Position numbers and translations under genes: made by a program
Shown here: positions 1-11,007 of the stretch, piece by piece
Numbering within the stretch: position 1 is the stretch's first letter
How the letters are laid out: each line of letters opens with the position of its first letter
The notes under the pieces: model-generated
Databases searched by the model: none
Told to the model about the DNA's origin: nothing
The model's input: only the letters and a program-made list of their open reading frames with translations
Source of the DNA: Lineus longissimus
Taxonomy: Eukaryota > Nemertea > Pilidiophora > Heteronemertea > Lineidae
Assembly (NCBI RefSeq): GCF_910592395.1
Contig: NC_088309.1
Coordinates: 18,914,599-18,978,598 of the forward strand
Direction of reading: 5' to 3'
Length of the DNA stretch: 64,000 bases

Positions 1-1074
1 TTTATCAGACAGTTCTTCTTAATCACCCGACCAAGAACATAGAACGGGATCATATTACCAAGTCAACAGGTAACGCAAACTTGGACGATGTTTGAAAATA
101 TTTCAATATCGACATTTCGAAACTGGAAAATTATTTTTTGGTAGTATTGGCATTCCATGAAAATGTATACTTTTCCAATATGAACTTTCGATGAGAGATA
201 ATGGTGAAAATAGCCAAAGACCTGCAGCAAATGGCCGATTTTGTAGCAATGTGCAACCTGAGGTTTATAAAATGGTTATGAAAATCAGAATGCAGAAGAA
301 AAAGGAGAAGTGTGAACTTTCACAGCTGACACAAGTATCACAGGCAAAACAACATTCTGCAAAAACCTTGCCAAAGATTAAGATTTCAACTGAGTATATT
401 ATTCAAGCCAGATTCCGTCAATGGTCAGGTAGCGTGGCCACTCGCAAATCACACGTATTGTTCCCCCATCACTAATACAACCTAACTCAATTGTTCTCAC
501 AGCTCCCAGTGGTCATGTCCTACAGGTATCCCGCCAACATATAGCATTACTTTTATCATAATTCAATATGGCCGAAAATCCCGCGTCATTAACGATGTTA
601 TTCCGTAAGAAACCTGACAACCTGCGGGAGGGGTCAATCAGCGAGAAAACCTATGTCGTATTGCCGGAATTAGCATTCAAACTCCCTCGGGGTATACCGA
701 AAGTACCGGAAACATGGCAATATGGAAATAGCAAAATGACTGACTTTTTGCATGAATGGACAATATTCGATTTGGCCTACCTGTTTTGGCTGATCTATGA
801 CCACCCATTGGTCAATCAGTAGGAAAAATTCCCTTGCATTTGGTTGAGTTACATCTACCTTTTTACAACCAGCTTTTCTTGGTCATTCTGAAAGCTTTTG
901 GAGATTTGGGAAGTTCAAATTTCTCGATATCAGCGATAGACGTGTTCCGCTCAAAAAACAAATATTGGCCAAGTTCTTGTAGAAGCAATGAACAGCCAAT
1001 TCAAGAAAACTAAATATCATTTCTTAACAATTTCACCCCAAGGTGGCTGAAATTGCACAAAGATTTGGCATAGG
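1..1074. other. Non-coding stretch, nothing recognised
   Basis: Mixed AT-rich sequence. Open frames at 191-475 (+) and 568-822 (+) have no recognisable motif, no flanking splice signals and ordinary composition, so I read them as chance. Confidence 0.5.
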
Positions 1075-1290
1075 AAGGAGCAGCTTTGGACTAGTGACTT
1101 GGGCTCTTGGTAAGTGGTCAAGAGGTCCCTGATTCAAACCTGTCAGTCGGTGTGAGACTCCAGGCAGGTCTCTTTGTCTAAGTTGCTTTACTCCACCGAG
1201 GTATTTGTACAGGTACAGATCAGAGATTCTCAGGTTGTAACTTTGATTGAGCAGCTTATCAGAGTTATACGGAAGGGATAATCCAGGGTT
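1075..1290 (+). mobile_element. tRNA-derived SINE-like element, degraded
   Basis: A box A-like stretch (about 1088-1118, 'CTTGGTAAGTGG') is followed by a box B-like 'GATTCAAACCT' near 1131. After it comes a middle of the type 'CTTTGTCTAAGTTGCTTTAC' and 'CTCCACCGAGGTATTTGTAC', a layout common in tRNA-derived SINEs of marine invertebrates. The 3' end and target duplications are not clear. An overlapping minus-strand open frame is a by-product of the repeat. Confidence 0.5.
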
Positions 1291-2912
1291 CAAGTGAGAA
1301 GTCTGATGATTAACTCGGCCATAGTCGGTATATGGCTTTGAAACCCCAACTTTATGTAAATCTCTTTGTGTGTGATTTCAACCAAAGTAAGGCCAGAGTG
1401 GGTGACAATGTGATATCGTTACTCTAGGTCTCCTTTGACAATCACATCTGATCATGACAGATTGGCAAAGTTTGGTTGCCCTGTGAGAATATTGGTCATT
1501 GCTCGCCTCGGCAGATGCCATTCCCAGCCAAAATTAGCAACTTTCTATCTCCAAATGAAAAGGATAATGGGTGCTAATGGGAGAAATGGGGGATCCTGAT
1601 GTTCACGGCAGAACACGTTGAATGCATTATCTAGCGTGATGCATGGGGGACAGCCCTCACCACCCCGGACGTAACCGGACCACAATCACATTTCCAATAC
1701 GTACAGAAAAGTCAACGATTTTATATATCAGTGATGACAGCAACCAAATGGAATTAACCATAGTCCTGCTATACTGAATTCCCATGGCAGGACCGTTAAT
1801 GATTACAATTCAAATAAGGGATTTGTGTTTGATCAATCTACGCCAGCCACGGCTCTATCATTCCAAGCGCGGCCATGTCCGATCGGTTGAACAGAGTCTC
1901 GCGCTCGTCCGCTAATTCATCATTCTAAATTTGGCCGTGCCCCATCTGTAAGACCGAGTCTTATCTTCAAATAGGGATCAACATTGTTCTTATCCAAGAG
2001 AAGTTTCATGCGCAGTTAGGTTCGTTCAATAACAACTCTCGCAAGAAATCATTCAAACATGGTAATACAGTCTTATCGTCAAAGCTTACAAATCGTTACA
2101 ATCTACCAACGTCGAGAAGCAGACGACAAGTCATCTGTGACGTCCACACATCCCATAATACTCAGAACACGGTGGTTTATGCATCACTGATCTCGCATGG
2201 TAGTCAAAGGAAATATGGAACCAAGAAATATAGATCCCAAGCGTCTAATTTTGTTTGCATCGACGAATGAGACCATGCTATGATCATCCAAATAGAAAAG
2301 CAACCACAGCTCACGGATTTTATCACAATTTGGCCGATTGCCTCATAATGTATCGACAATGCAAATAGGGAGCTCCCAAGAGGGCCATCCCTTTAGATAC
2401 TGTCAGTTGCACTACCGTTGTTATCCATTGCTCGTCTACTATCAGACGTCCATGAGTTCCCTAATGCTGCACTTTGATATTTCACCTTGACAGCAGATAT
2501 GGGGTTAGTATCAGACTTCAAGCTAAAGCTGATGTCACTTTGAAAAGTTTCATCTAGGCAGCTAGTACATCGTAGCTATGAAACCGAAGTTTAAACTATT
2601 TTACTGCATAAAAAGTTTAGGAACATACCTAAGCTTTCGAATCTGTTTAGAACCTTCTGGAGCTTACCTTTATATACATGTTTTCCACAGAAGCCATGCA
2701 TGTATTTCCCCACTTTTGTTTGAACATCAATGTCAATGAGGAATCATTCTATTTCGAAACCCCACCCGAGGTGATAACCTTAAAATATTTAAATTTCAAA
2801 CACATTTTTTCTCTACAAATAACCAATTAGCCTCACTGGTATCCCAAATTGCCTTTAGTTATTTACAACCACAAATGAACAGCTATTTGGCCCCAGGATA
2901 TTTAAAACATTA
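1291..2912. other. Non-coding stretch, nothing firm
   Basis: No convincing gene. A minus-strand segment at about 2668-2750 ends in a good donor (AAAG|GTAAGCT) and is open in more than one frame, but it has no good acceptor and no recognisable protein, so it is not called as an exon. Confidence 0.4.
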
Positions 2913-3320
2913 GCCGCACTTACACCACCTGAAAATGGACCACCAATCTTGGTTCGGGAACCAATGCCGCACCATCGAAAATCCACCAAGCGCTTACACC
3001 AGCGCTGCAGCTAGTTATAAAATCCGGCTACAGATGGCGCGCAAACAATAAGCAGAACGCGGAAAGCCTTGGCAGAAAGCGCCATTTCGAAAGCGCCGCC
3101 TGGAGCCGAACCATCTAACTAGCTAATTGCCGAACCATTTGCGCGTACACCACGACAAAGCCGAGCTTTTAACAAGCCGGGCGAATTTGGACCATCAAGC
3201 TTGGTGGGACAAATTCGCTCGGCAATTTGTATCGGCAATGGATTGCCGAACCAATTTGTCGCGGCAATGTGGTGGTGTAAGTGCAATTGGTCCACCAATA
3301 TTTCGTGGTGTAAGCGCAGC
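2913..3320. mobile_element. Foldback MITE with TA target duplication
   Basis: A 408-bp element bounded by inverted ends: left GCCGCACTTACACCACC, right the complement of GCTGCGCTTACACCACG. TA lies on both sides (2911-2912 and 3321-3322), as expected for Tc1/mariner-type insertion. Inside, segments with TTGCCGAACC and GGTTCGG recur in both orientations and a second 'GGTGGTGTAAGTGC' sits just inside the right end, so the termini are partly duplicated. It is clearly richer in G, C and CpG than its flanks. The plus-strand open frame 3127-3444 runs out of it and is not a gene. Confidence 0.7.
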
Positions 3321-3322
3321 TA

Positions 3323-3814
3323 TACTCAGCGCCTGTCAGCACCAGATTAAAAGATCAGAGGCAAGCACAGACCATAAAGGATGTTCTCCAGCAACTCTCG
3401 GGGGTTCACACATTTTCGTAAGCCAGGCTCAAGCGGAAATTTGACTTAACATTCCTCAAGTTGCCACTCCTATGAGCTATCTAAAAAAATAACACCTCCA
3501 TGGTGACCTTCACATAAACCAATGAGACAGTTTTTCATCAAAGTTCAAGTTAATTATTAACGAAGTTCACAGACCCACCGGAGGCAGATGTATCATATCT
3601 ATAGCATTACTAGGTGTTCCTGAATATATCTGACATTTTTATAATCTAATATAGCCATGATATAACAAAGATAACAATTTAATTGACATCCTAGCACGTT
3701 TCGAAAAGTATGGTCACACTGGTTAAACTATCAATGTGTTATGCAACCATAATGAAACTTTCATCAGATTTATCATACTAGAAGTAAGAAATTAACATCA
3801 TTTTCATTATGAAA
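3323..3814. other. Non-coding stretch, nothing recognised
   Basis: AT-rich sequence between the foldback element and the tandem array, with no gene, RNA or repeat that I can support. Confidence 0.5.
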
Positions 3815-4130
3815 TGACAGAAATCAAAAGTGTTAAACAAAGTTTGAACCACCTTAGACACAGCTTATGGGAAAACCAATCACCAAAATCAAAAGTGTCG
3901 AAATGCATTTTGGTACACCTAGTATATCTATCCGTAGACAAAGACAGCTTAACCTAAAACCAAAGATCAAAATCAGGAGTGTCAAATACATTCTGGAACA
4001 CCTACATGTAGTACATCTATATCCACACACAGCTGAGGGTAAAACCACTTATGAAAACCAAAAGTGTTAAATTTATTCGAGAACACCCAGTACATCCATA
4101 TCCAGACACAGCTCACGGGAACCAATGATC
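3815..4130. repeat. Diverged tandem repeat, about 65-90 bp units, four copies
   Basis: Four diverged units share 'AAATCAAAAGTGTYRAA', then 'GGTACACCTAGTA', then 'CCAGACACAGCT' and 'GGGAAAACCAATCACC'. They start near 3820, 3886, 3968 and 4058. Unit length varies and the copies have drifted, so this is an old array. Short open frames on both strands (3854-4070) arise from the repetition. Confidence 0.6.
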
Positions 4131-4584
4131 GATTGTTGGTTATGTACCACAGTCTCAATATTACAATGGAAAACTAACAGAAACGTTTAATGAATGCTGA
4201 ATTATCTATCTCTTCTACTTGAGGGACTTTTATGTTATCTCATCCAAGAGGCCAGCTATTACAGTCAGATTTGTTGTGTTATCGAACCCTCGGCAACTCC
4301 AGGATTAACCATCTTGCTACCAATAGTATTCTGCTTACAGAGGTGTCCACTAAGGGGAGGTTCCTCTGTATACATCCTTGGCAAGGAGTTGCAGACTGTT
4401 TTTTGACGTGGATGGGGAACATTTTAGTCTTGTTAAAAGGGTTAAGAAAGGGTTCAAGCGAGAGTGTTTTGTCCTTTGCAAGGAGTTGTTGAATGTTCCT
4501 TGAGGTGGATTGGGGAAATTTTGGTCTTGTTTAGTCTTCAACCAAATTGCACAAGCAATGGTTTCCAAACACTTCCTTGAACTA

Positions 4585-4765
4585 CAGTCGAACCTCCCTT
4601 AGTGGACACCTCAGATAGCAGGACAACCTCTCTATAAGCGACAGGGATTTTGTCCCAAATAGGTCATGTCTATACAATTCAGCCTCTGTAATCCGTACCT
4701 CTCTATAAGGACAGTATTATTATGCCAGTCCCAAGGATATCCTTTATAGAGAGGTTCTACTCTTG
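4585..4765 (-). mobile_element. TA-flanked MITE, family 1, copy A
   Basis: Left end CAGTCGAACCTCCC and right end GAGAGGTTCTACT(CT)TG are inverted copies of the family terminus (consensus about CAGTAGAACCTC). TA lies on both sides (4583-4584 and 4766-4767). The interior repeats the module CCTCTCTATAAGGACA. Orientation is reversed relative to copies B, C and D, judged by the interior. The right tip appears to carry a 2-bp insertion. Confidence 0.7.
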
Positions 4766-4767
4766 TA

Positions 4768-6724
4768 GCAACTTCTTCAAAAGTGGCTGCAGTTTGATAA
4801 CACCGTGCTGAGTTATGGCTCTCTAACAACAGCATTACCACCGCATTACTTTAACTGCCAAGTGTACAGCTAGTGCCTTAATTCATTAGCTATCAGCCGG
4901 AATATTCATGGCCCCATGCAGGAAGTTACGCTTGAAAAGAAATTCATTACGAAACTATAACTTATCCGATCGTAATGAAAAATCCATATTAAGTGCTGTA
5001 GAAGAGGGCGCGGAATCGAGCGTGAGATCTTTCCTATGAAATTTACGATCTAAATCGATGAAGAGGTTGAAAAATTGTCGGATTAAGGTTATTGCACAAC
5101 AGAGATCTGCCTGCAGGATCATCTGCTCGTGTTACGACTAAAAATGTCCCATGCCATATGATGTGCTTGGAAAAGAACTACTTTCACACCATTGGAAAAT
5201 TTGGGGGTGGCACATGAGGTATGCCCCTTTACTTTTCGTTGGAGAGCAGCGATTTTTCAGGGCACTCTTGACAAGAATCATGTAGCCATTTCTACTTTTT
5301 GCACTCATATGCCTGGTAAACATATTTTTTAGGTCTGCCTGACCCTCTTCTTGGGAGAGACTCCCAAATTTGAATTTACCATCTCACCCAGTAATGGCAT
5401 TGTAATGTCATTGTTATGGCAAAGAATCTAGTTTTACGAAACAACGTCAGGAAGATGGCAACCACAACATTCAGTTATCTATCATAAAGCTTTTGCTAAA
5501 GCATTCCGCAAACTAGCACTTTTTGTTGCTGCAACCTGCAACATAGCGATGATGACGCGACAATTGTTCTGATCGAATTAGCCACCTTCCAATCACAATC
5601 ATCATGTTGTGATGGTTACAATGCAGATTACAGCGCCCAAGATCGCTCCTCGAGGACACTTTACCCCTACAATGATCACCAGCAACTCTTTCTTATTTCA
5701 ATGTGACATCTATCACAGAATACCCCCAAAGCCACCTCAAGGCAGGCATGCGGAGGAAGAACAGGTCGATAAGTTCGAAAAAACAATATTGCCAGAAACA
5801 GATAGCGAGCTATTCATTTCTGATATTGCTTTTATCAATTCAAACAGAAAAGTCTGAAGACTACGAAAGAGCGAGACGCGACAATTATTTTTGCAACAAA
5901 CTTTTCATACCACGAAGTCGCAAAACGTCAACTAGAGACCAGAAATTGAGGGAAAAAATTCGAGAGAGAGCAACGCCGCGGACTGGAGTTGATTAATTGT
6001 AATGTCCCGTTCCTCCAGCTATTCATATTTGCTGGCTTTTTTCCGGGCTATCTCAATTGACCAGCTTCATTCAGACAACACAGCTGTGGGGAAGCCATTT
6101 CGACCAGACCTCTGACAATATGCCCTCTGATAAATTGGAAAATACCAGTACAGCTCGTTCCCAATCAATCTATTACAAAGAAATTGATTTCGAAATGTCA
6201 CTCATCTGAATGTTTTTCGCATTCAAGTTTCATCATTTTGCCATTTTGCCTTGGTTTGCAATGAAGGAATGCAGCCAGTCACGGAAGAATTTAGAGCTGT
6301 GGAATTGCAATGCTAAACAGACCCACCATAACTTGAACCTTATACATGTTATAACAATATAACTAAGTTTTCATAATTATGGTACAAATCCCATATACTC
6401 AATCCTGCAGCCCAAAACTATCATTTTTCCTTGACCGAATAATTTTAAAAGTAAAAACCAAAACTACCAGTCCACGCTGCATAGAATCTATGTCAAGTGA
6501 CACATCTCCGAAAGGCAACGATTATCCAATTTTTGACAAACGGACAAGTCAAACTCCACATTAAGCAACTCCCAGACCGGTAATTATTTTAGAGGGTAAG
6601 TAAGTGCTTTGATGGTTGGCCAATGTCTTGCCGATATACACAGCCATAGCAGCGCATAGGAAGAGGCGAATTTTTGATTAGAGCCGTACTTATTGAAAGC
6701 GTAAAGCATGATGGTATGCCTAAG
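4768..6724. other. Non-coding stretch, nothing recognised
   Basis: No supported gene. Open frames at 5138-5323 (-), 5609-5996 (+, two frames) and 6379-6564 (+) lack domains, splice context or coding-like composition. Confidence 0.5.
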
Positions 6725-6726
6725 TA

Positions 6727-6901
6727 CAATAGAACCTCTGTAGTAAGGACACCACTTGGACTGACAAATACTATCCTTAATAGAGAGGAGTTCTCATTAC
6801 AGAGGTCAGATAGCAATGATCTATTTGGGACCAACTTCCCTGTCTCTAATAGGGAGGATGTCCTGCCAACAGAGGTGTCTTCTAAGTGAGGTTCCACTAT
6901 G
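6727..6901 (+). mobile_element. TA-flanked MITE, family 1, copy B
   Basis: Starts CAATAGAACCTCTG after TA (6725-6726) and ends GAGGTTCCACTATG. The interior holds the family modules: CTTAATAGAGAGG near 6776, TTACAGAGGTCA near 6796, TTTGGGACCAACTT near 6825, CTAATAGGGAGG near 6845. The right-hand TA is lost. Short open frames on both strands cross it and are not genes. Confidence 0.7.
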
Positions 6902-9269
6902 TTGAAATGAGCATTGGCAGGGAAAAATATTCAAGCCACAGAGATTTTATTGTGGGTGTCTTATAGATATGCCATGCTGGCAAATGAAATAATCATGAGA
7001 TCTTTTACAAAAGTGCAGATGATTTCTAACACGTCTTGTTTAGATTTGAAATCTGCTTAAAACAGCCAAGTTATATCTTGCGTCATTAGAAAACAAATTT
7101 TCAACTGCAGCCAAACTGGTACTCATTATAATCCCAATAATGATAGATTATTCCAACAAAAACTCTCCATTGAGCCCAACACCAATTCAAGCTGTTTTAG
7201 AATTAGCAACAGACACCAGGTTCTCACACATCCAATTATAAGAAAGCATCTCTCGCCGGCAGTCTTCAACGATATTCCGATATATAGATTACACACAAAA
7301 AGTGCAAACCAGTTCAATTTCGGTAAATCTCGTCCAAAATCTGAATGTTCATTTTATCATCGCATCTTATTGGAAACCAATGCAGTCCCGTACAGCCATT
7401 TACCATTATTGATGGTTTTTATACAGCCAAGCAAATATTCTGTTCCTCTTGTGTCTATCGTGGCCGGCCGGTCATCGAAAAGACGCCCTGCTGGTATCTT
7501 AAAAGGAGAAGCAATCATGGCAGACGGATGTTCAGCAGGATCTGTGGTCATTTATTTAACACTTTCATGACTAAGGCAAACTTCCAAACACTGATGATTG
7601 GACGAAAATACCCAAGCCTCAAATCTTGTGCACTCAAACTACATTGCTTCACTTGACCAAGGAATACAAATCGGTACCAGTCTTGCCTAAGAGAAAATTA
7701 TCTATGACAGAATAGCATGCCATCCAGGGGAAATGATACTCCGAACAGCTCAATGCTACAAAATCTTGGATACTGGTGAGCTGTTCCCACTCAGGCCATA
7801 GCCCAGCAGACTATCTAAAAGTGTCCTGGCATGAATTCCAATGTTGACACTGATGCAATTCTTGCTAGAGAGGACATGGACCAACTTGTTGGGTTCAATC
7901 CAAACGATGACTCAAAACAAGTATGACACATTCCCTTAGTCAAACGGAATGACTACACTCATACCCCAAGTAAATCACTGATTTTGATAATTGCTGTGGC
8001 CAGTTTGAAGTCACAGCTTCCCTTTAGAACAACACAATGGTTCCACTGTGACTGTAGTTCAGGAGCTAGCAAAGATTTAATCATCATTGCGAGTACAAAA
8101 CAATCGCAGCCTGGAATTAGTAGATATACGATCAGAACCTCCAACTTTGCAAGTCCTGGGAGTGCTAGCAGTTGGCACTGTTCACAATCCCACCAAAATT
8201 GGTTTTATAACAAAACTTTGAATGCAACAACCAAATTGATGTCAAAGCAATCCTTGTTATTGACAAAATCGACTTGAAGCATGGTTAATTGTCCATCATG
8301 GTGACAGTTGCGAGCGGGAATACTTTATATACAGCTAGTTCTTTAGCGGGTATGTGGTAATTCAATTACCTACTGGAAATGGCAACTGTGGTGGGAAGAC
8401 ACCCTTGAGGAAGGCACACACACACACAGAAAAGGGCTGAATTCACTGAGGATGGATCGGAGAAGTGTCACTTTCATTATTGACTTATCCTCCATACATA
8501 AGGTGAATGTCACCTGTGTCTAAACCTTTAGCAAAATAAGTCAGGATTGTTCTTTTTTCAGTGCAACTTCATGTTTTTTTCATTGCAAGTAGAACGCAAA
8601 TCCTGGGACGAAACTCGTTCCGGTTTTAACATGAGCTCAGCAATAAATACCCTCATTATGACATTTCAGGAGCGAAATTTATAAGTTTATAGACAGGTAC
8701 AGAACAGTAATCGACCCGGTTGTCAGTCCTCGACAAGTGGCTTTTTTCAGAGAATAGGAATACTGCAGACCACTCTATTTCAAAGCCCTAGATGTCAAGG
8801 ACGACATCATTTTCTGATTTTTGTTCCATTTACTTCTGCCAATAGGTACATTTTTTATTAACAAAACCAGTAACTTGTACATCTTCTAATGCTCCTAAAG
8901 TTCACGACCGTACCAGCTCTAGCAAAACTATCAGCCTCACAAAAATGAAGGGGTATACATTTAACAATAACTTGGCTGAGTCTATATGCACTCTTGTAAG
9001 ATATTGTCAGGCCTATTGGCCGTTTCTAAGCAATGGATAGCAACAAGATGTGACTACATTCAAGGACTCTTGCACTATTCTACAAATGCCCAGGTACTAG
9101 AAACGAGGAACAGACTAAGACATGCTTCGAACATGAACCATTCTGTTTCACTCAGAAGATTTAGAGCTGGTGGCAAGCTGACGAATCTGAACTTTAGAGA
9201 AATAAACTGCACTCAACTTTTAAGTCCGAAAAGTGCAAGAAAACCTGCGCTTAATCTAAAAATATGATG
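6902..9269. other. Non-coding stretch with a short CA microsatellite
   Basis: Short open frames on both strands at 7126-7656, 7959-8277 and 8986-9267 have no recognisable content. A short (CA)n run lies at about 8417-8428. The plus strand at 8561-8683 is open after a good acceptor-like tract (TTCTTTTTTCAG), but there is no supporting family or partner exon. Confidence 0.45.
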
Positions 9270-9575
9270 ACAACATCCTTTAGCTGAACCACTCTCTTTT
9301 TGCATATCCAATTAATAATCTCAGAAAACTTACAAAGGTAATCCATTAAGAAAAGCAGTATATCCTTTTGCTACAACACCTTGAAACAGGTAGCCAAACC
9401 CTTTCACAAAGATAAGACTCCAGTTTGAAGTACAAATAAAAAGTCAAAACACAAAAAATCCTTCAGCTCAAACCACTCGAGACACAGAAGACAAACTCTT
9501 TCAAAAAGACGCAACCCTGATTTGAAGCACAAATGAAAAGTCGAAAAAATAAAACCTCCTTTAGCTAAAAAGCCT
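9270..9575. repeat. Diverged tandem repeat, 2-3 units
   Basis: The block 'CCTTTAGCTGAACCACTC' near 9278 recurs as 'CCTTCAGCTCAAACCACTC' near 9463 and 'CCTTTAGCTAAAAAGCC' near 9560. The last two copies are preceded by matching 'TTTGAAGTACAAATAAAAAG' and 'TTTGAAGCACAAATGAAAAG'. The two clear copies are about 100 bp apart. The array is old and degraded. Confidence 0.4.
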
Positions 9576-10737
9576 TATCAGATCACGGTAGCCCGGCCAC
9601 TTCCATTCTCCACATGCATATTCCCTGATAGCGTTTCTCCTCTGGGAGACACCATGTACGACTATAGCATCTGAGCGGAATAACGAAGACCCCGACAGTG
9701 GTTATCATAGGGACACAATGTCGATTCATCTACCATGGCTACAGTGGCTGTGCAATCTTAGGGCTGGTTACTCGATCCAGGGTTTGATCTACTGTCTCAA
9801 TTAAAAAGACAAGGCTCTGATCACTGCGGGATTACGATAATCACGCCTCTTAAATCAAAGATGTGTATCCAATTTAAGCTAGTCCTTGGAGTAATACCAG
9901 AATTAAAATCTAAATCGATGTGACAAGATACCAGTTTGAACTTGATGAGACGTAATCCCAAGCGAAACCACAAAAGAGGGAGAGAAATTCCATTTCTATT
10001 TTTAGAGAAGTTACATGTCGCCCCCACAAAGTCACATGTACCTGGCCCTTGTCCATGCGTACATACACGACTCTTCTCCATCTACATTTACATCTTCAAG
10101 GGATATCAAAGCCAATTTGCAAGATCTCCAAATGGAGCAACTTGACCACAGAATACAACAGACACTTCCTATAGATATTCCAAACAGAAGGAACCAAACA
10201 ACAATCAACAAAAAGACCCCTCATCCATACGGATTAAATCGGGAACAGAATTCCGCCGCAGAATATTACAGCCATTTAGCATCACTGCCCTACTCCGAAG
10301 GAACTAATCACCAAAAATAGCATCCCTGTGCAGCCGTGAAACTAAACTCTTCTGCGCCACAGCACTTGTGTTGTGAATCACCACAAACAGGAGGATCTCC
10401 ACTTGTGTGAAACAGAACTCCTCCTCATCGCTGCCATTTAATGTCGGTGTCCTGGTCTCGTTATCGTAATCACTGACTGAGTATCACTCTCGATCGAGGT
10501 AAAAATACACGATAATCAATCAATTGCATACATAATCCTCATCAGCAGCACTGGCACCCGAACTCCAACACGGCTGCGTCTAGAAATGCGCTCAGTCCAA
10601 GTCGGTAGCGCGGCTTTCTCATAGCACCAGTCCACCAATGTACGCCACTCGCTGATCAATAAGTAATCCGGAACAGACCCGAGCAGTGAAAGCGAGCGCG
10701 TAACAAATCACCCTCTCGATACAGCGATATCCATTCT
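9576..10737. other. Non-coding stretch; CpG-richer part at 10440-10737
   Basis: No supported gene up to 10737. The last 300 bases hold more CpG and G+C than the surroundings (for example GTAGCGCGGC, GAAAGCGAGCGCG) and lead into the candidate ORF at 10738. This could be a promoter or 5' leader, but no TATA or initiator element stands out. Confidence 0.35.
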
Positions 10738-11007
10738 ATGCCGTCAAAATCGCTCCCCGGTAGATTTTCATTCCTGATATCTTTGTGGAGGGAACCTGGG
10801 GCCATCCTTGAAGGCGTTACTCACCAATTACCGCCCTACCAGATTACCAGTCAGGCTGTTAAGACATATAGGTCTGTCCTGCAGAGGGCCGGCCTGGACA
10901 CGGTCCTGATAAACAAACCACGACGCAATGTATTGCCTATACACAATGAAGATTTACAACCCATGGTATTTCGGAGTGAAGATATTGCAGACAGCTTCAG
11001 CAAATAA
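10738..11007 (+). CDS. Candidate small protein or terminal exon, 89 codons
   Basis: An open frame from ATG (10738) to TAA (11007) encodes 89 residues. The N-terminal 20 are basic and hydrophobic with arginines (…PGRFSFLISLWREPG…), a pattern that could fit a mitochondrial targeting peptide. The rest is mixed and soluble-looking, with …TYRSVLQRAGLDTVLINKPR… and an acidic end …FRSEDIADSFSK. Third-base use is varied and there are no low-complexity runs, which is why I keep it over other short frames. The CpG-richer leader upstream and an AATAAA at about 11297 fit a compact gene. Against it, the minus strand has a good donor-like GTGAGT at about 10831, and I recognise no family. It could also be the last exon of a longer gene or chance. 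Confidence 0.35.
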   Translation: MPSKSLPGRFSFLISLWREPGAILEGVTHQLPPYQITSQAVKTYRSVLQRAGLDTVLINKPRRNVLPIHNEDLQPMVFRSEDIADSFSK

